A stretch of DNA of 64,000 nucleotides from Tritrichomonas musculus (GCA_039105265.1 JAPFFF010000001.1:1922001-1986000); one strand, 5' to 3'; shown: positions 10,322 through 20,376, counted from the stretch's first letter. The notes: generated by a model not told the origin, from the sequence alone. Numbers and translations are program-made.

Positions 10322-10356
10322 ATCAATTTTATTTTTGGTGCGAAAATAAAAATTTA

Positions 10357-13266
10357 ATGACAGGTGTTTGGACCGATACAGATTTTGAAAATTTTGCAAA
10401 AGTAGGAGGTGGAGGAGGACCTGCAATTGATACTAGTAAATTTGTTCAAAACGAAAATGGAGTTGCAAAAGATTTACATGTTAATGGCACTTTATTTTGT
10501 TCGGAAAATGTCACGTTTCTTCAACCTGAGACAGTAATTTGGAACACTGATAAAGGAACTAAAAATTTAAAAAATATTTATGAAGATATTGGACAAATTC
10601 AAGCCGCGGATAAAGATGAATTAGAAAGAACAATGGATACAAAAGATAATGTAATCAAAGCAAATTTAACAACATCTATTAATGCCAATAAAGCTCAAAT
10701 TGATACTCTAACAACAGATTTGAACGAAAATAAAACAAAAACCACAACTGTGGAAACAAATTTGAATAATCATCTAACTGACTATAATACATTTAAATCA
10801 AATACGAATACATCATTAATATCTGAAACGACAGCAAGAGAAACATTGAAAACAGAACTTCAAAATCTAATTGCAACTACCGAAAGTCAAATTCCAACAA
10901 TAACTGAAACAATGTGGAAATTCTTAAATGGATTGAATTATGTTGAGCAAGAAATAGTCAAAGACGATAAGACAAAAGATATCATTCAAAAAATCTATTT
11001 ACCGAAGTTAATCACTTATATTGATACTCTTTGGTTTTTCCAAAAACCTAATAGTAAGACTTATATGAGTTCACATCAAATAATCAATAGGATTCAGCAT
11101 TTCCACGACGATGGAAATTCAACAGCAAATTTTCAATTACAATATTATCCAAAAGGAACACCGTCGAAAGATATTACAGACGGAAAAGCACAACTATACG
11201 GAGTTCGGAGTAATGATATTTGTTTGAAATATATTGATTTGAAAGAAGTTGAGAAAAAAGAATTGAAATTAGGAAGCGAAACAACAGCATCAACCAAATT
11301 AGAATTTCCAGTTGAATCCTATTTTCCAAACGGAATCTGGTATGGAGATGGTTCAAATAATCCAGCCAAGGCTCACAATGTTAGATTAACCATGAATTCA
11401 CTTGCTCGGTCATATTCAAATTTGAAAACGGTTGTTGATCAATTAAATCCAGACGATATAAATAATATGAAAACGGTTGTTGATCAATTAAATCCAGACG
11501 ATATAAATAATATGAAAACGGTTGTTGATCAATTAAATCCGTCAGATATAAATAATATGAAAACGGTTCTTAACAATTTAAAATCGTCATTTAACGGAAT
11601 TGATCAAGACGTCCTTGAAAAATTAAAACATTTTACTATTGAAACTCTTGATTGGGAAGAAAAAGATGAGGACGGTGATGTTGCGGCGACAAAACAAACA
11701 ACTCTAACCTGTAATGATTTAGTTTATTTTCCAAAAGGTTGGGCAATTCGGTACAAAAGAGCCGATAATAAATATATCGTATTGACATCATCCGCTTTTA
11801 CGGCGATTCATCAATGGACAAATCAACAAATTGTTGATAATTATTATACTCAAAAAGTTGTTGATACAGCTCAAATTGGAAAAAACAAAAAGAAAGGAAC
11901 AACATTTCGATCAGTTCAACCCCAAACAGATCCTGAAGTTTTTGATGAAATAGATTTAGACAAAATGAATGCAGAACGAGAAGCTGAACATCAAATTATT
12001 GATCGAATTTTTGATTATATTAATCTTACTTATAATGCTTTAAATGAAACTGATCAAGATTTAGAAAATAATCATCTGACAAATAAACAATTAGGATTAA
12101 TATTTAGAAATTCAATATTTGCAGAATCAATGAAAAACTCAATTCCGTTAAAACCTTTAAAACCTCAAGAATTAGCTGCTTATGGTTTTGTTAATTTTGA
12201 ACAACATGGTTCTGAAATATTTGACGATCATGGTAGACATGCATTTAAAACTTGTACTTATTCAATTGATTCTAATTCAAATACGATCTTAAATATTGAA
12301 TTAAAAGGAATTGATCATTATCATGCTGATCATTTAATAATTCATGTTTTCGAAAGAGAAAGAGATATAACTAAATTAGGTTATGCATTATCAAATATTG
12401 ATTTAGTATTTGATGTTCAAATTAGTTCTAATCAAATTGAATCAAATTTGTCATCAAAATTATATACATATTCAATAACAAAAGATGCAAATGTTGATAA
12501 AGTAATGATTCAAATAATTGGTACATTTAATTTAAAAATGTTAGAAGATGAAAATGATTTGAATTTTTGGGAAGATCAAGAAGAAAATATAGAACCTGAT
12601 ATTGAATTAGATAATCGAATTATTGTATATTATCAATTACCTGCAAATGAGAATTTCAAAAATTATTTGGCCACTCTTGGTTCATCATCATCAGGAGGTT
12701 CTATAGATTTTGATACATTAACCAGAATAACAAATTTAGAAAATACAATGAAAAATTATACTGAAAGGGTATCAACTTTAGAATCAAATGTTGATCAAAT
12801 TGGAAATGTATTTTCTGCTGATACTACTGAGAGTCAAGAATATCGAAATAAAGAAGGTTTTGTCATAAATAATAAAGCTCAAACATTGGCATTAAATGAG
12901 GAAAAACCAGTTGTATTAACATTGGAAGAAAAATTAAAGAAATGGCAAGACGAAGAACTAGATCAATTAAAATGGTTAAATCAAGGAATCAAAGAGATTT
13001 GGTCATTTTGTGCTGGTCTTTCAGAAGATTTATCTCGATTAGAAGAGAATCAATGTCAATGTGGAGGTAGTGGAACAGTATCAGATGACAAATTAACTGC
13101 TTTGGAACGAAAATGTAAAAATATTGAAACTGATCTAACGTTTGAAAATTTGACAACTGAGAATCGAATTAAGATCTTAGAAGATAAAACTAAAAATATT
13201 GAATGTGATAAATTTTATGATAGTAGAATTCAGTTATTAGAAGAAAAATGTTCCACAATTGAGTAA
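10357..13266 (+). CDS. Large fibre-like structural protein with coiled coils
   Basis: A 969-residue protein starting at ATG 10357, preceded by a T-run ending TGGTGCG like other structural genes. A Gly-rich N-terminus (VGGGGGP) leads to a long heptad-like segment around residues 80 to 190. Three perfect or near-perfect 15-residue repeats (KTVVDQLNPDDINNM) follow at residues 357 to 401. Beta-rich domains occupy the middle, and C-terminal coils contain a CQCGG hinge. Repeated trimer-style coils alternating with beta domains are the plan of viral fibres and spikes, and the position after the penton candidate fits. No close homologue recognised. Confidence 0.65.
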   Translation: MTGVWTDTDFENFAKVGGGGGPAIDTSKFVQNENGVAKDLHVNGTLFCSENVTFLQPETVIWNTDKGTKNLKNIYEDIGQIQAADKDELERTMDTKDNVIKANLTTSINANKAQIDTLTTDLNENKTKTTTVETNLNNHLTDYNTFKSNTNTSLISETTARETLKTELQNLIATTESQIPTITETMWKFLNGLNYVEQEIVKDDKTKDIIQKIYLPKLITYIDTLWFFQKPNSKTYMSSHQIINRIQHFHDDGNSTANFQLQYYPKGTPSKDITDGKAQLYGVRSNDICLKYIDLKEVEKKELKLGSETTASTKLEFPVESYFPNGIWYGDGSNNPAKAHNVRLTMNSLARSYSNLKTVVDQLNPDDINNMKTVVDQLNPDDINNMKTVVDQLNPSDINNMKTVLNNLKSSFNGIDQDVLEKLKHFTIETLDWEEKDEDGDVAATKQTTLTCNDLVYFPKGWAIRYKRADNKYIVLTSSAFTAIHQWTNQQIVDNYYTQKVVDTAQIGKNKKKGTTFRSVQPQTDPEVFDEIDLDKMNAEREAEHQIIDRIFDYINLTYNALNETDQDLENNHLTNKQLGLIFRNSIFAESMKNSIPLKPLKPQELAAYGFVNFEQHGSEIFDDHGRHAFKTCTYSIDSNSNTILNIELKGIDHYHADHLIIHVFERERDITKLGYALSNIDLVFDVQISSNQIESNLSSKLYTYSITKDANVDKVMIQIIGTFNLKMLEDENDLNFWEDQEENIEPDIELDNRIIVYYQLPANENFKNYLATLGSSSSGGSIDFDTLTRITNLENTMKNYTERVSTLESNVDQIGNVFSADTTESQEYRNKEGFVINNKAQTLALNEEKPVVLTLEEKLKKWQDEELDQLKWLNQGIKEIWSFCAGLSEDLSRLEENQCQCGGSGTVSDDKLTALERKCKNIETDLTFENLTTENRIKILEDKTKNIECDKFYDSRIQLLEEKCSTIE
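11425..11559 (+). repeat. 45-bp in-frame tandem repeat, three copies
   Basis: Three consecutive 45-base units (starts 11425, 11470, 11515) encode 15 residues each. Units one and two are identical and the third differs by a few bases (gac to tca region). A diverged partial fourth unit follows from 11560. Near identity implies recent slippage or unequal exchange within the shaft-like part of the fibre-like gene. Confidence 0.9.
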
Positions 13267-13295
13267 ATCTTATTTTTGTTGCAAATGTAAAAAAA

Positions 13296-16200
13296 ATGCT
13301 GACTAAATTTAAAGGCGATATTCAATTTAAAGTAGATGGTAAAACATATTTAGGTTCTCAATTGTTAACATCAAAATCGAATGAGTTTGAAACTGTTGAA
13401 GGTTTTTCTGATTATCATGTGACTAGAGATGCATTAACTGAAGATGAATTTAATTTTGATACTAATGTTATGAAAAGATTAAATATTGACATGAACCAAG
13501 AAGATATCACAAAATTATTACAAATCGATGAAAAGACTGAAGTGTTTAAAATAAATTTAAGAAAAAATGTTTTTATCGATATTGAAGGAAATTATATTCA
13601 TCAATTATCAATTTACATTATTAATAAGCATTTTGTATGTCCAGGAATTTTTATAGTTGAAGATAATAAAGTTAATATTAATGAACATAATTCTCAATAT
13701 CCTTTTTTAGCTGTTGATAAGAATTTAAATCTTGATTTGAAATCTTTGTACATTAATGGTGAAATTAGTATTATTTATCAATTACCATTAACACATTTGA
13801 AATCAACATTACCTTCCATCAAATGTGATATCATAGATTCGAGAAATAGTTTGAAATTACATGAATCTGATAACTTATATTTATACAAACCAAGTGTCAT
13901 AACCGAAGAAACATTGACTGATAATATTGATGTATATACAATGAAATGGACAATTCCTACTGATTATAGTATTCCTGACGGTTTAAAATTTGAATTTAAA
14001 GAACATTGTTTTGGAAATATTTGGACTTATATTTATAGTAATGGAAGATGGACTGGAAATAATATTAAAGGTCGAATAAATGGTAAAATTATAAATAAAA
14101 GAAATGAACAAGAATCAGGTAAAAGTCAAACAAAATATCAAGAAAGAGATGGAGCGTTAATTATGATTAAAAGAACTCCAATAAATATTTTGGTAGGTAC
14201 TAATCAGAACGAATGGGAAACAAACATCTTTGAAAAATTAAAAAGAATTTGGGATATTGAATCAAAAGTATTATTAAAAGATGGTACAATCGAAAAAGGT
14301 GATAAATATGGTTTAAATTTTGATGTTGAAGTTTGGTTACCAAAATATTTAGAAGGTGATGTTATTTATAATTGTGCTTCGGTTCATGCTTATATAAATG
14401 GTTATTCAACGAAAAAAGATAGTTTGAATTTTTCAAATTGGGAAAGAGTATATTTAGATTTCAAAATTGATTCTCCAAAATATAATAATCGATTAAGTTT
14501 TATTCCTGAAAATTTGTATACAGGTACTGCTGATTATGATAAAAATTATATGAGTTTAAAAGGTGATTTAGATACAATTGAAAAATTAACTTATGATTAT
14601 TCATCAAGACATGGTATTGAGAATCAAGATTTAGTATTATATTTAAGAAAAGATTTAGTAGATCCAATTGAAGAAATTAATTGGGATAAAAATACTAATC
14701 CATTTGAATATATAATTAATCAACAATATTATGAAGTGAGTCCAAATCCAAATGCAGCAACAACTTTATATACTGATTACAACATAACTTCATCAAAAAT
14801 TATTACAGCTGACAATATTACAACAATGAGATCAGATTTAAATTTAGTTTCAAATACGATTGATGTTGTTTCTGTTGATGTTGATAATTTAGATAAATCC
14901 GTTGAAAATTTAAAAACAAGAATGACTCTAACTGAAAAAATAACTGAAAAATTAGAAGCTGATGTTGATAAAATTAGATTAAGACAAAATATTCAAATGG
15001 TAGCTGGTTTGATAGGTTTTAGTGCAAAAGGTATATCATTTGGTATAAAAAGTATTTCTGGTGTTGTAAGTAATATGTGGAAAGCTTGGGTAGAATCAAA
15101 TGCAGAAATGGAATTAGCAGATTTATCAAGAAGTGATGGAGTTTCATTATCTGGTGTAAGAAATTGGTGTGAATCTGGTGCAACAACAATTCCAATATTT
15201 GATGAAAAAGAAGAAGAACAAATTTTAACCGTAGGTGGTGGAAAACAATTATGTTATTCATTTAGAGATTCAATGAAGAAACCTTTATTGAAAATTGTAG
15301 ATAAAATTGAGGAAATTGAAAGTGATTATATTTCCAGAAGTGAACTAACAAGAATGGATACAATTGATATTGTTATCAAAGTTAATGAAATGGATGTTCC
15401 AATAATTTTAACTGCAGAAGAAGAATTAAAAAATGGTATTTGTGTATTTAAATTATTCACCTCTGAAGGTCAAAAACGAGTTTATATCAAAATTGAACAA
15501 GGTACAATAACAGATTATAAAGGAGTTGATACAACAACAACAATAGATAGCATCACAATTGAAGGTCTTCCAAAATCTGAAGAATATCGTACAAAATATT
15601 TATCATGGATTGATAAATCGGGAAAAACAATTACCTTGACTGGAGAAAATACAGATGCTAAATTAATTGGTTGTGTTATTGAAAAGAATACATTTATTAG
15701 ACTTTTAGTTGAGAAAACTCCAGCTGATATTGCTTTTCTATCTGATATTGAAGCTTTAGATGAAAAAATAAATGCATTAGCAGTCAATAGTCATCAAAAT
15801 GATGTTGCAATGTTGAGTCTTGAATATCCAACAACTGACGAAGTAAATTCTGCTTTAGAAACTATTCAGCAAGAATTAGCTAAGAAACCAAATATTGAAG
15901 AATTGTATACGAAAGAAGAAGCGGATGCAAAATATGCTTTGAAAAGTGAAATCCCTGAAATTCCTGATGATTATGCGACAATCGACGATCTGGATCAATA
16001 TGCCTTGAAGAAAGACGTCTCCAAATATCGAGAGAAAAAGGATTTGATATATAAAGATGCTGTCGATGTGCCTTTTGAAAATGTCCGAGATAGTGAAGGA
16101 AGGTGGGAAGCCAAAATAAAAATGACTAGGGGAACTCGTCTTGTTGGAACGATTACTGATGCTGACGTGGTCAAGAATTTTGATTTTCTGTTTGATTATG

Positions 16201-17297
16201 ATGAAAATGTCCCTGAGAATAGCGAAATATATATCAATATAGAAATTGATGGAAAAAATTATAACGTAAATTATTATGAAAATGAGACTGATGATTGGCG
16301 CTTTTATATCGAAAGTGAAACAGGAAATTTAGATACCGAATTAAAACAAGCGGAAAAAATAATTAAACAAGATGAAATAGTTTTGAAAACAGATAATCGA
16401 ATCGATTTAGAGAAAACTTTTGAGAATGCTTTGGTTGAATTCATCAAAAATGATAGATACAAGAATATTTCTGATAATCCAAAAACATATATTGGTTATT
16501 TCTATTTTGTTAATGGAGAATTTGAACTCAGATTTAAATTTATTCCAAGGAATTCTAATGACAAATATATGATTTTACAATATGATTCTGCTGATGGTGA
16601 ATTTTGTATTGTATTGCTATTGAACATTTATTCAAACTCTGGAACATTCATCATTTTTTCAAAAGTTGGAGAATTTAAATATAGAATCGTGAAAGATTTA
16701 ACCATTGAAACTGTTTATGATGAAAAATACAAGAATAATGTTTCAAAAGTTTATTGTACCTTTGATGGTTTTGTAAATATTAGTGCGTCTGTTGATGATT
16801 ATATGGAAGACATAAATGGTTATTCTGATATTAAATATTTCAAAGTTGTTAGATCAAATGAAAAATATCCTGTTGAAGATGTTCTTGGATTATTTATGGA
16901 CTTCTTTGTTTCATTTAAGAATCATAAAGATGAAGAAAATGAATGGAAAATATTTTATTCTGGCTTTGTTGATTGTGATATTCAATGGATTGATGAATTA
17001 ACAGGAATCAATTATGATTCACACAAAAATATTTTAACGATTAGTGTCGAGTTCGATTCTGATGCATATGAATTGTTAATAATATTTAAAGAGAAGAGTG
17101 GTGAAAAACATTTTGTGAGAATTCTCCACGGATCAAAGATTGCTTTACTCGATGAAATATATGGATCAAAGAAAGTAAAAGTTGTTCAATATCAAGCTAC
17201 AGATGATAAATATGACTTTAATGTAAGAATGAATTTAGATCAATATCTAGACAGACAGATTTACATTAAGCAATTGAAATGGAATGTGTATCAATAA
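13296..17297 (+). CDS. Very large fibre-like protein with coiled-coil stalk
   Basis: A 1,333-residue protein; ATG 13296 follows a T-run ending in TTGCAAATG. The N-terminal 480 residues are beta-rich. Near residues 500 to 565 a heptad stretch precedes a hydrophobic Gly/Ile/Ser segment (VAGLIGFSAKGISFGIKS) that could be a buried trimer core or membrane-active patch. Further coils and a tail-fibre-like EIPDDYATIDDLDQYALKK stretch near residue 890 lead into a C-terminal domain of about 430 residues. From about 15,930 to 16,300 the DNA is less AT-rich and uses codons with more G/C than the flanks. Likely a receptor-binding or turret protein. Confidence 0.65.
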   Translation: MLTKFKGDIQFKVDGKTYLGSQLLTSKSNEFETVEGFSDYHVTRDALTEDEFNFDTNVMKRLNIDMNQEDITKLLQIDEKTEVFKINLRKNVFIDIEGNYIHQLSIYIINKHFVCPGIFIVEDNKVNINEHNSQYPFLAVDKNLNLDLKSLYINGEISIIYQLPLTHLKSTLPSIKCDIIDSRNSLKLHESDNLYLYKPSVITEETLTDNIDVYTMKWTIPTDYSIPDGLKFEFKEHCFGNIWTYIYSNGRWTGNNIKGRINGKIINKRNEQESGKSQTKYQERDGALIMIKRTPINILVGTNQNEWETNIFEKLKRIWDIESKVLLKDGTIEKGDKYGLNFDVEVWLPKYLEGDVIYNCASVHAYINGYSTKKDSLNFSNWERVYLDFKIDSPKYNNRLSFIPENLYTGTADYDKNYMSLKGDLDTIEKLTYDYSSRHGIENQDLVLYLRKDLVDPIEEINWDKNTNPFEYIINQQYYEVSPNPNAATTLYTDYNITSSKIITADNITTMRSDLNLVSNTIDVVSVDVDNLDKSVENLKTRMTLTEKITEKLEADVDKIRLRQNIQMVAGLIGFSAKGISFGIKSISGVVSNMWKAWVESNAEMELADLSRSDGVSLSGVRNWCESGATTIPIFDEKEEEQILTVGGGKQLCYSFRDSMKKPLLKIVDKIEEIESDYISRSELTRMDTIDIVIKVNEMDVPIILTAEEELKNGICVFKLFTSEGQKRVYIKIEQGTITDYKGVDTTTTIDSITIEGLPKSEEYRTKYLSWIDKSGKTITLTGENTDAKLIGCVIEKNTFIRLLVEKTPADIAFLSDIEALDEKINALAVNSHQNDVAMLSLEYPTTDEVNSALETIQQELAKKPNIEELYTKEEADAKYALKSEIPEIPDDYATIDDLDQYALKKDVSKYREKKDLIYKDAVDVPFENVRDSEGRWEAKIKMTRGTRLVGTITDADVVKNFDFLFDYDENVPENSEIYINIEIDGKNYNVNYYENETDDWRFYIESETGNLDTELKQAEKIIKQDEIVLKTDNRIDLEKTFENALVEFIKNDRYKNISDNPKTYIGYFYFVNGEFELRFKFIPRNSNDKYMILQYDSADGEFCIVLLLNIYSNSGTFIIFSKVGEFKYRIVKDLTIETVYDEKYKNNVSKVYCTFDGFVNISASVDDYMEDINGYSDIKYFKVVRSNEKYPVEDVLGLFMDFFVSFKNHKDEENEWKIFYSGFVDCDIQWIDELTGINYDSHKNILTISVEFDSDAYELLIIFKEKSGEKHFVRILHGSKIALLDEIYGSKKVKVVQYQATDDKYDFNVRMNLDQYLDRQIYIKQLKWNVYQ

Positions 17298-17307
17298 AAG
17301 TTCTCTC

Positions 17308-17841
17308 TTATACAACAACATATTTCAAACAAATATGATAAACATTAACTAAATCATTAAATTCTTTGTTATAAACTTGTTTGAAATCTGTTACCATTTC
17401 ACCATCTTCATTAATTATTTTTATTGCTTCAATTTTTCGAATAGGTGATGCTTTAGATGCACAACATTTAATATCTTCATCAATATAAATTTCTACAGAT
17501 GAACAATTTTTACCTAATATTGTTTTGATTATTTCTTGTAAACTTGCAATTGGTATAATAATACAATTTTTAGATATTAAATTCGAAATTAAAGCTTTAT
17601 CTTGATCTAATAAAATTTTTGCATATGTTTCTAAAATTAAATATTTAACATCTTTTTCAATTTCATTATTTTTGATATCAGGTAATTCAATTTCACGAGT
17701 TATAACAATATCTTCTTTCCCATCATCTCTTTTATTAATTATTATATTATTTGTTAAGTTGTTTGTACTTTGACTAGCTGCTGAAGGCTCTAACGAAATA
17801 TTAGCATTTACTCCTGCATTCGCTGCTCTTTTCTTAATCAT
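17308..17841 (-). CDS. Unknown 177-residue Polinton protein
   Basis: Starts MIKKRAANAG; an N-terminal Ser/Asn-rich disordered part of about 40 residues is followed by a mixed alpha/beta domain with two Cys-containing stretches (KNCSSVEIYIDEDIKCCASKAS). It is convergent with the large fibre-like gene and ends 10 bases from its stop. It lies at the switch from plus-strand structural genes to the minus-strand block. No family recognised. Confidence 0.7.
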   Translation of the reverse strand: MIKKRAANAGVNANISLEPSAASQSTNNLTNNIIINKRDDGKEDIVITREIELPDIKNNEIEKDVKYLILETYAKILLDQDKALISNLISKNCIIIPIASLQEIIKTILGKNCSSVEIYIDEDIKCCASKASPIRKIEAIKIINEDGEMVTDFKQVYNKEFNDLVNVYHICLKYVVV

Positions 17842-17861
17842 TTTTGAGTTTCTGAAAAAAT

Positions 17862-18128
17862 TTATGAAATTTGAAAATACTTTTTGATGACTAATGTGCG
17901 ATCTAATGTTTGTTTCATCCTAAATATAATATCTTCAAGTTCATTTAAATCTGTTTCTATTTCTTTTTCTATTACACTTATATTTTTTGAAATATTCATA
18001 CATTCACAAGATTCAGTAAAACTATCTGTATTCATAAATGTATCAAATAATTCACTTTTGATTTCACTAAATAAATGTCTTAATTCTTGTCTATCGTCCT
18101 TTAAAGCTTTTGGTAATGATAAAGTCAT
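17862..18128 (-). CDS. Small helical protein
   Basis: An 88-residue, mainly helical protein. ATG 18128 is preferred to an upstream ATG because the upstream residues are translated T-rich leader. It has heptad-like hydrophobic spacing and an acidic middle (EKEIETDLNELEDI). Its start lies 23 bases from the divergent start at 18152, so the two probably share a promoter. Function unknown. Confidence 0.6.
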   Translation of the reverse strand: MTLSLPKALKDDRQELRHLFSEIKSELFDTFMNTDSFTESCECMNISKNISVIEKEIETDLNELEDIIFRMKQTLDRTLVIKKYFQIS

Positions 18129-18151
18129 TTTTTTAAAAATAAATAAAAAGA

Positions 18152-18262
18152 ATGGCATTTGGAAGTTTTAATAAAAAAATTAGTGCTAAACCAGCAGTCT
18201 TATTAAATCCAAGAAAAGATCCAAATATTATTAATAAGCCAATATTTCAACCTTTATCTTGA
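18152..18262 (+). CDS. 36-residue mini-protein with MAFGS start
   Basis: A short frame with ATG 18152 and stop 18260 to 18262. Its product starts MAFGSFNKKISAKP, echoing the MAFGSWIKKIGEK start of the amphipathic protein at 5815 to 6096. That shared N-terminus is the main reason to believe it. It overlaps the 3' end of the minus-strand gene at 18247 by 16 bases. It may be a short capsid-associated peptide; chance similarity is not excluded. Confidence 0.4.
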   Translation: MAFGSFNKKISAKPAVLLNPRKDPNIINKPIFQPLS

Positions 18263-18483
18263 TTTCTAAAATCATGAAATCTAATTGGTCCAATTGGATG
18301 AAGTGTTTTTTTGGGATATATTTTTTGTATTTCTTTTCGAAGATTTCTATTTTCATTCTTTGGAAAATACATCAATGCCAATGAACCTTTTTCATCAAGA
18401 ACAAACGGTTTTCTAGAACCATCATCGTCAATAACCCAAATTATTTTCCACTTTGACTTGTGTACATATCGTTGACCTTTCAT
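18247..18483 (-). CDS. Small basic protein of unknown function
   Basis: A 78-residue basic protein with a beta-like KWKIIWVIDDDG stretch and a Lys/Arg-rich helix. Its ATG (18481 to 18483) abuts the stop codon of the upstream 630-residue gene, suggesting co-expression with the basic core-protein block. No family recognised. Confidence 0.6.
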   Translation of the reverse strand: MKGQRYVHKSKWKIIWVIDDDGSRKPFVLDEKGSLALMYFPKNENRNLRKEIQKIYPKKTLHPIGPIRFHDFRNQDKG

Positions 18484-20376
18484 TTATTTTTTTGGTCGAC
18501 CAGATTGCCCTTTAACCGTTTTATCTAAATCTTTTAATTGTTTGATAGTTGCACCTTCAGGAATTGGAATTCCTTTCCTTTCTAATTTCTTGACCATCTC
18601 ATTATATATCTCATCTTTGGACCTCCACTTACCTTTTTGTTTTTGTTTTTGTTTTGGTGGATCAGTTGAATTGGTTATTCTCAGATCATCTTCAACTGGA
18701 ACATAATTATAATCAATTTCGACTATTGGTTCTTGTTTTGGTAATTCAGATGGTGGATTATCAAAATAATTATCATAAAATTCAGATGGTGGATTATCGA
18801 AATAATTATCATAAAATTCAGGATTATCATCATATTGAGTTCTTAACGGTGACTCTTTTTGAACCGTTTTTGTTGGTTTTATTGAATCTTGAATAATATT
18901 TTGTTTGAATTTCTCACTATTTGGAAGAGTTGTAATAACTTGTTTTTGTTTTTGTTTTGGTTCTGGTTTTTGTATTGGAAGATTTACATGAACTACGGGA
19001 GGTAAATTTATGGAACTAGAGTTTTTTTTTTGCTCATTTAATCTTTTCACCATTGTTTGAGCATATTGTGATCGATTAGATAATGAAGGTCTTTGAGTTT
19101 GAGTACCGACTGCTTCATTTGTTTCTGTTATTGGTGGTTGCACAGGTTCGCTAACGCTCACTGGCGGTGGAGGTGGAGGAGGAATGGGTGTTCCTACTGC
19201 CACATTTGTTTCAGTTATTGGTTTCCTTGTCTGTTTTTGTTCCTTTCTTTCTCTCTTTTTATATTGAAGATTATTTGATTCTATTAATTCAATAATTTCT
19301 TTTCTTTTTGTTGATGCATCAAATTCAATCCCATTTCTTCTTAACAATCTTCGAAGACTATCAATTTTAATTCCTTTATATTTTTCTCTCAATTCTTGAT
19401 TTCTTTGCTTTGCTTCAGATAGCGGTTTTCTCGCTTTTGGTTGTTTCTTCTCTTTCGCATCAACAAAATCTTTTGCTCTAGGAACATTTGCTCTTGTCTT
19501 CGTCTTTTTTACTTCTTTACCAAATTTACCTTTTGCTATATCATACATTGTTTGAACTAAATCCATTCTTGTTGCATCGGGTGGAATTGGATTAAGTTGA
19601 ATTTTTTGAAATTCTTTTGATAGAATTGCATTTAATAAAGTTCCATAAGATAAATATCGATATTTCCCTTTTTGAATACAATCTGCTTCATGTAACCAGA
19701 TATTTAATTTTTCGTCATCTGTATTGTTATCTACATTATATCCTAATTTTTGTAATTTTTCTATTCTTTTAGCTTTTGGTATTTCACCATATTTAGCTAT
19801 CATTTTATTTATTTTATCTAATCTTTTCTTCTCTTTCGCATCAACAAAATCTTTTGCTCTAGGAACATTTGCTCTTGTTCTTTTTTGTTTTGGCTCATTT
19901 TCTTTCGACTTTTTTGGCTTTGGCTCATTTTCTTTCGACTTTTTTGGCTTTGGCTCATTTTCTTTCGACTTTTTTGGCTTTGGCTCATTTTCTTTCGACT
20001 GTAACTGTGGTGGAATTCCTCCTTTGAGTACCCATTCCATCTTCTCTTGTTTTTTCTCTCCTGCTTTCTTTTTTCGTTTCCAAGCTAATGCTGCATTCAG
20101 GTCATCAGAATGAGCTTTTTTGACTTCTTGAGCTACAATTTTTGTTCCTTTTTTCCTTTTTGCCCATTCTCTTGGAGTAAAAACATATTCATGAACTCCT
20201 TTGATTACATGAACCAAATTATCAACTGTTTTGATTCTATAATATCTATCATCAGTAAAAGAATAACTATCTCCTTTTCCAACATCTGTTCTCATTTTGG
20301 CATTTGATATTTGTTTCATTAATTTTTTCGCTTCTGATGTTGTATTTGATCGTGTTGTATTCACTTTTTTTGACAT
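18484..20376 (-). CDS. Large basic, repeat-bearing core-protein candidate with SAP-like motif
   Basis: A 630-residue, Lys/Arg/Pro-rich protein. After an N-terminal domain of about 120 residues come four 10-residue KSKENEPKPK units and two copies of TRANVPRAKDFVDAKEKK about 130 residues apart. Between and after them lie helical stretches, one of which (IDSLRRLLRRNGIEFD, near residue 345) has the spacing of a SAP DNA-binding motif. The rest is disordered, with Pro runs and Gln-rich KQKQKQ stretches. A packaged-DNA condensing protein, analogous to adenovirus core proteins, is the best guess. Confidence 0.6.
   Translation of the reverse strand: MSKKVNTTRSNTTSEAKKLMKQISNAKMRTDVGKGDSYSFTDDRYYRIKTVDNLVHVIKGVHEYVFTPREWAKRKKGTKIVAQEVKKAHSDDLNAALAWKRKKKAGEKKQEKMEWVLKGGIPPQLQSKENEPKPKKSKENEPKPKKSKENEPKPKKSKENEPKQKRTRANVPRAKDFVDAKEKKRLDKINKMIAKYGEIPKAKRIEKLQKLGYNVDNNTDDEKLNIWLHEADCIQKGKYRYLSYGTLLNAILSKEFQKIQLNPIPPDATRMDLVQTMYDIAKGKFGKEVKKTKTRANVPRAKDFVDAKEKKQPKARKPLSEAKQRNQELREKYKGIKIDSLRRLLRRNGIEFDASTKRKEIIELIESNNLQYKKRERKEQKQTRKPITETNVAVGTPIPPPPPPPVSVSEPVQPPITETNEAVGTQTQRPSLSNRSQYAQTMVKRLNEQKKNSSSINLPPVVHVNLPIQKPEPKQKQKQVITTLPNSEKFKQNIIQDSIKPTKTVQKESPLRTQYDDNPEFYDNYFDNPPSEFYDNYFDNPPSELPKQEPIVEIDYNYVPVEDDLRITNSTDPPKQKQKQKGKWRSKDEIYNEMVKKLERKGIPIPEGATIKQLKDLDKTVKGQSGRPKK
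19885..19998 (-). repeat. 30-bp in-frame tandem repeats, about four copies
   Basis: Four adjacent 30-base units (plus-strand form: ttttggctttggctcatttt), nearly identical, encode the KSKENEPKPK repeats of the basic 630-residue protein. Their low divergence points to recent expansion. Confidence 0.85.
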
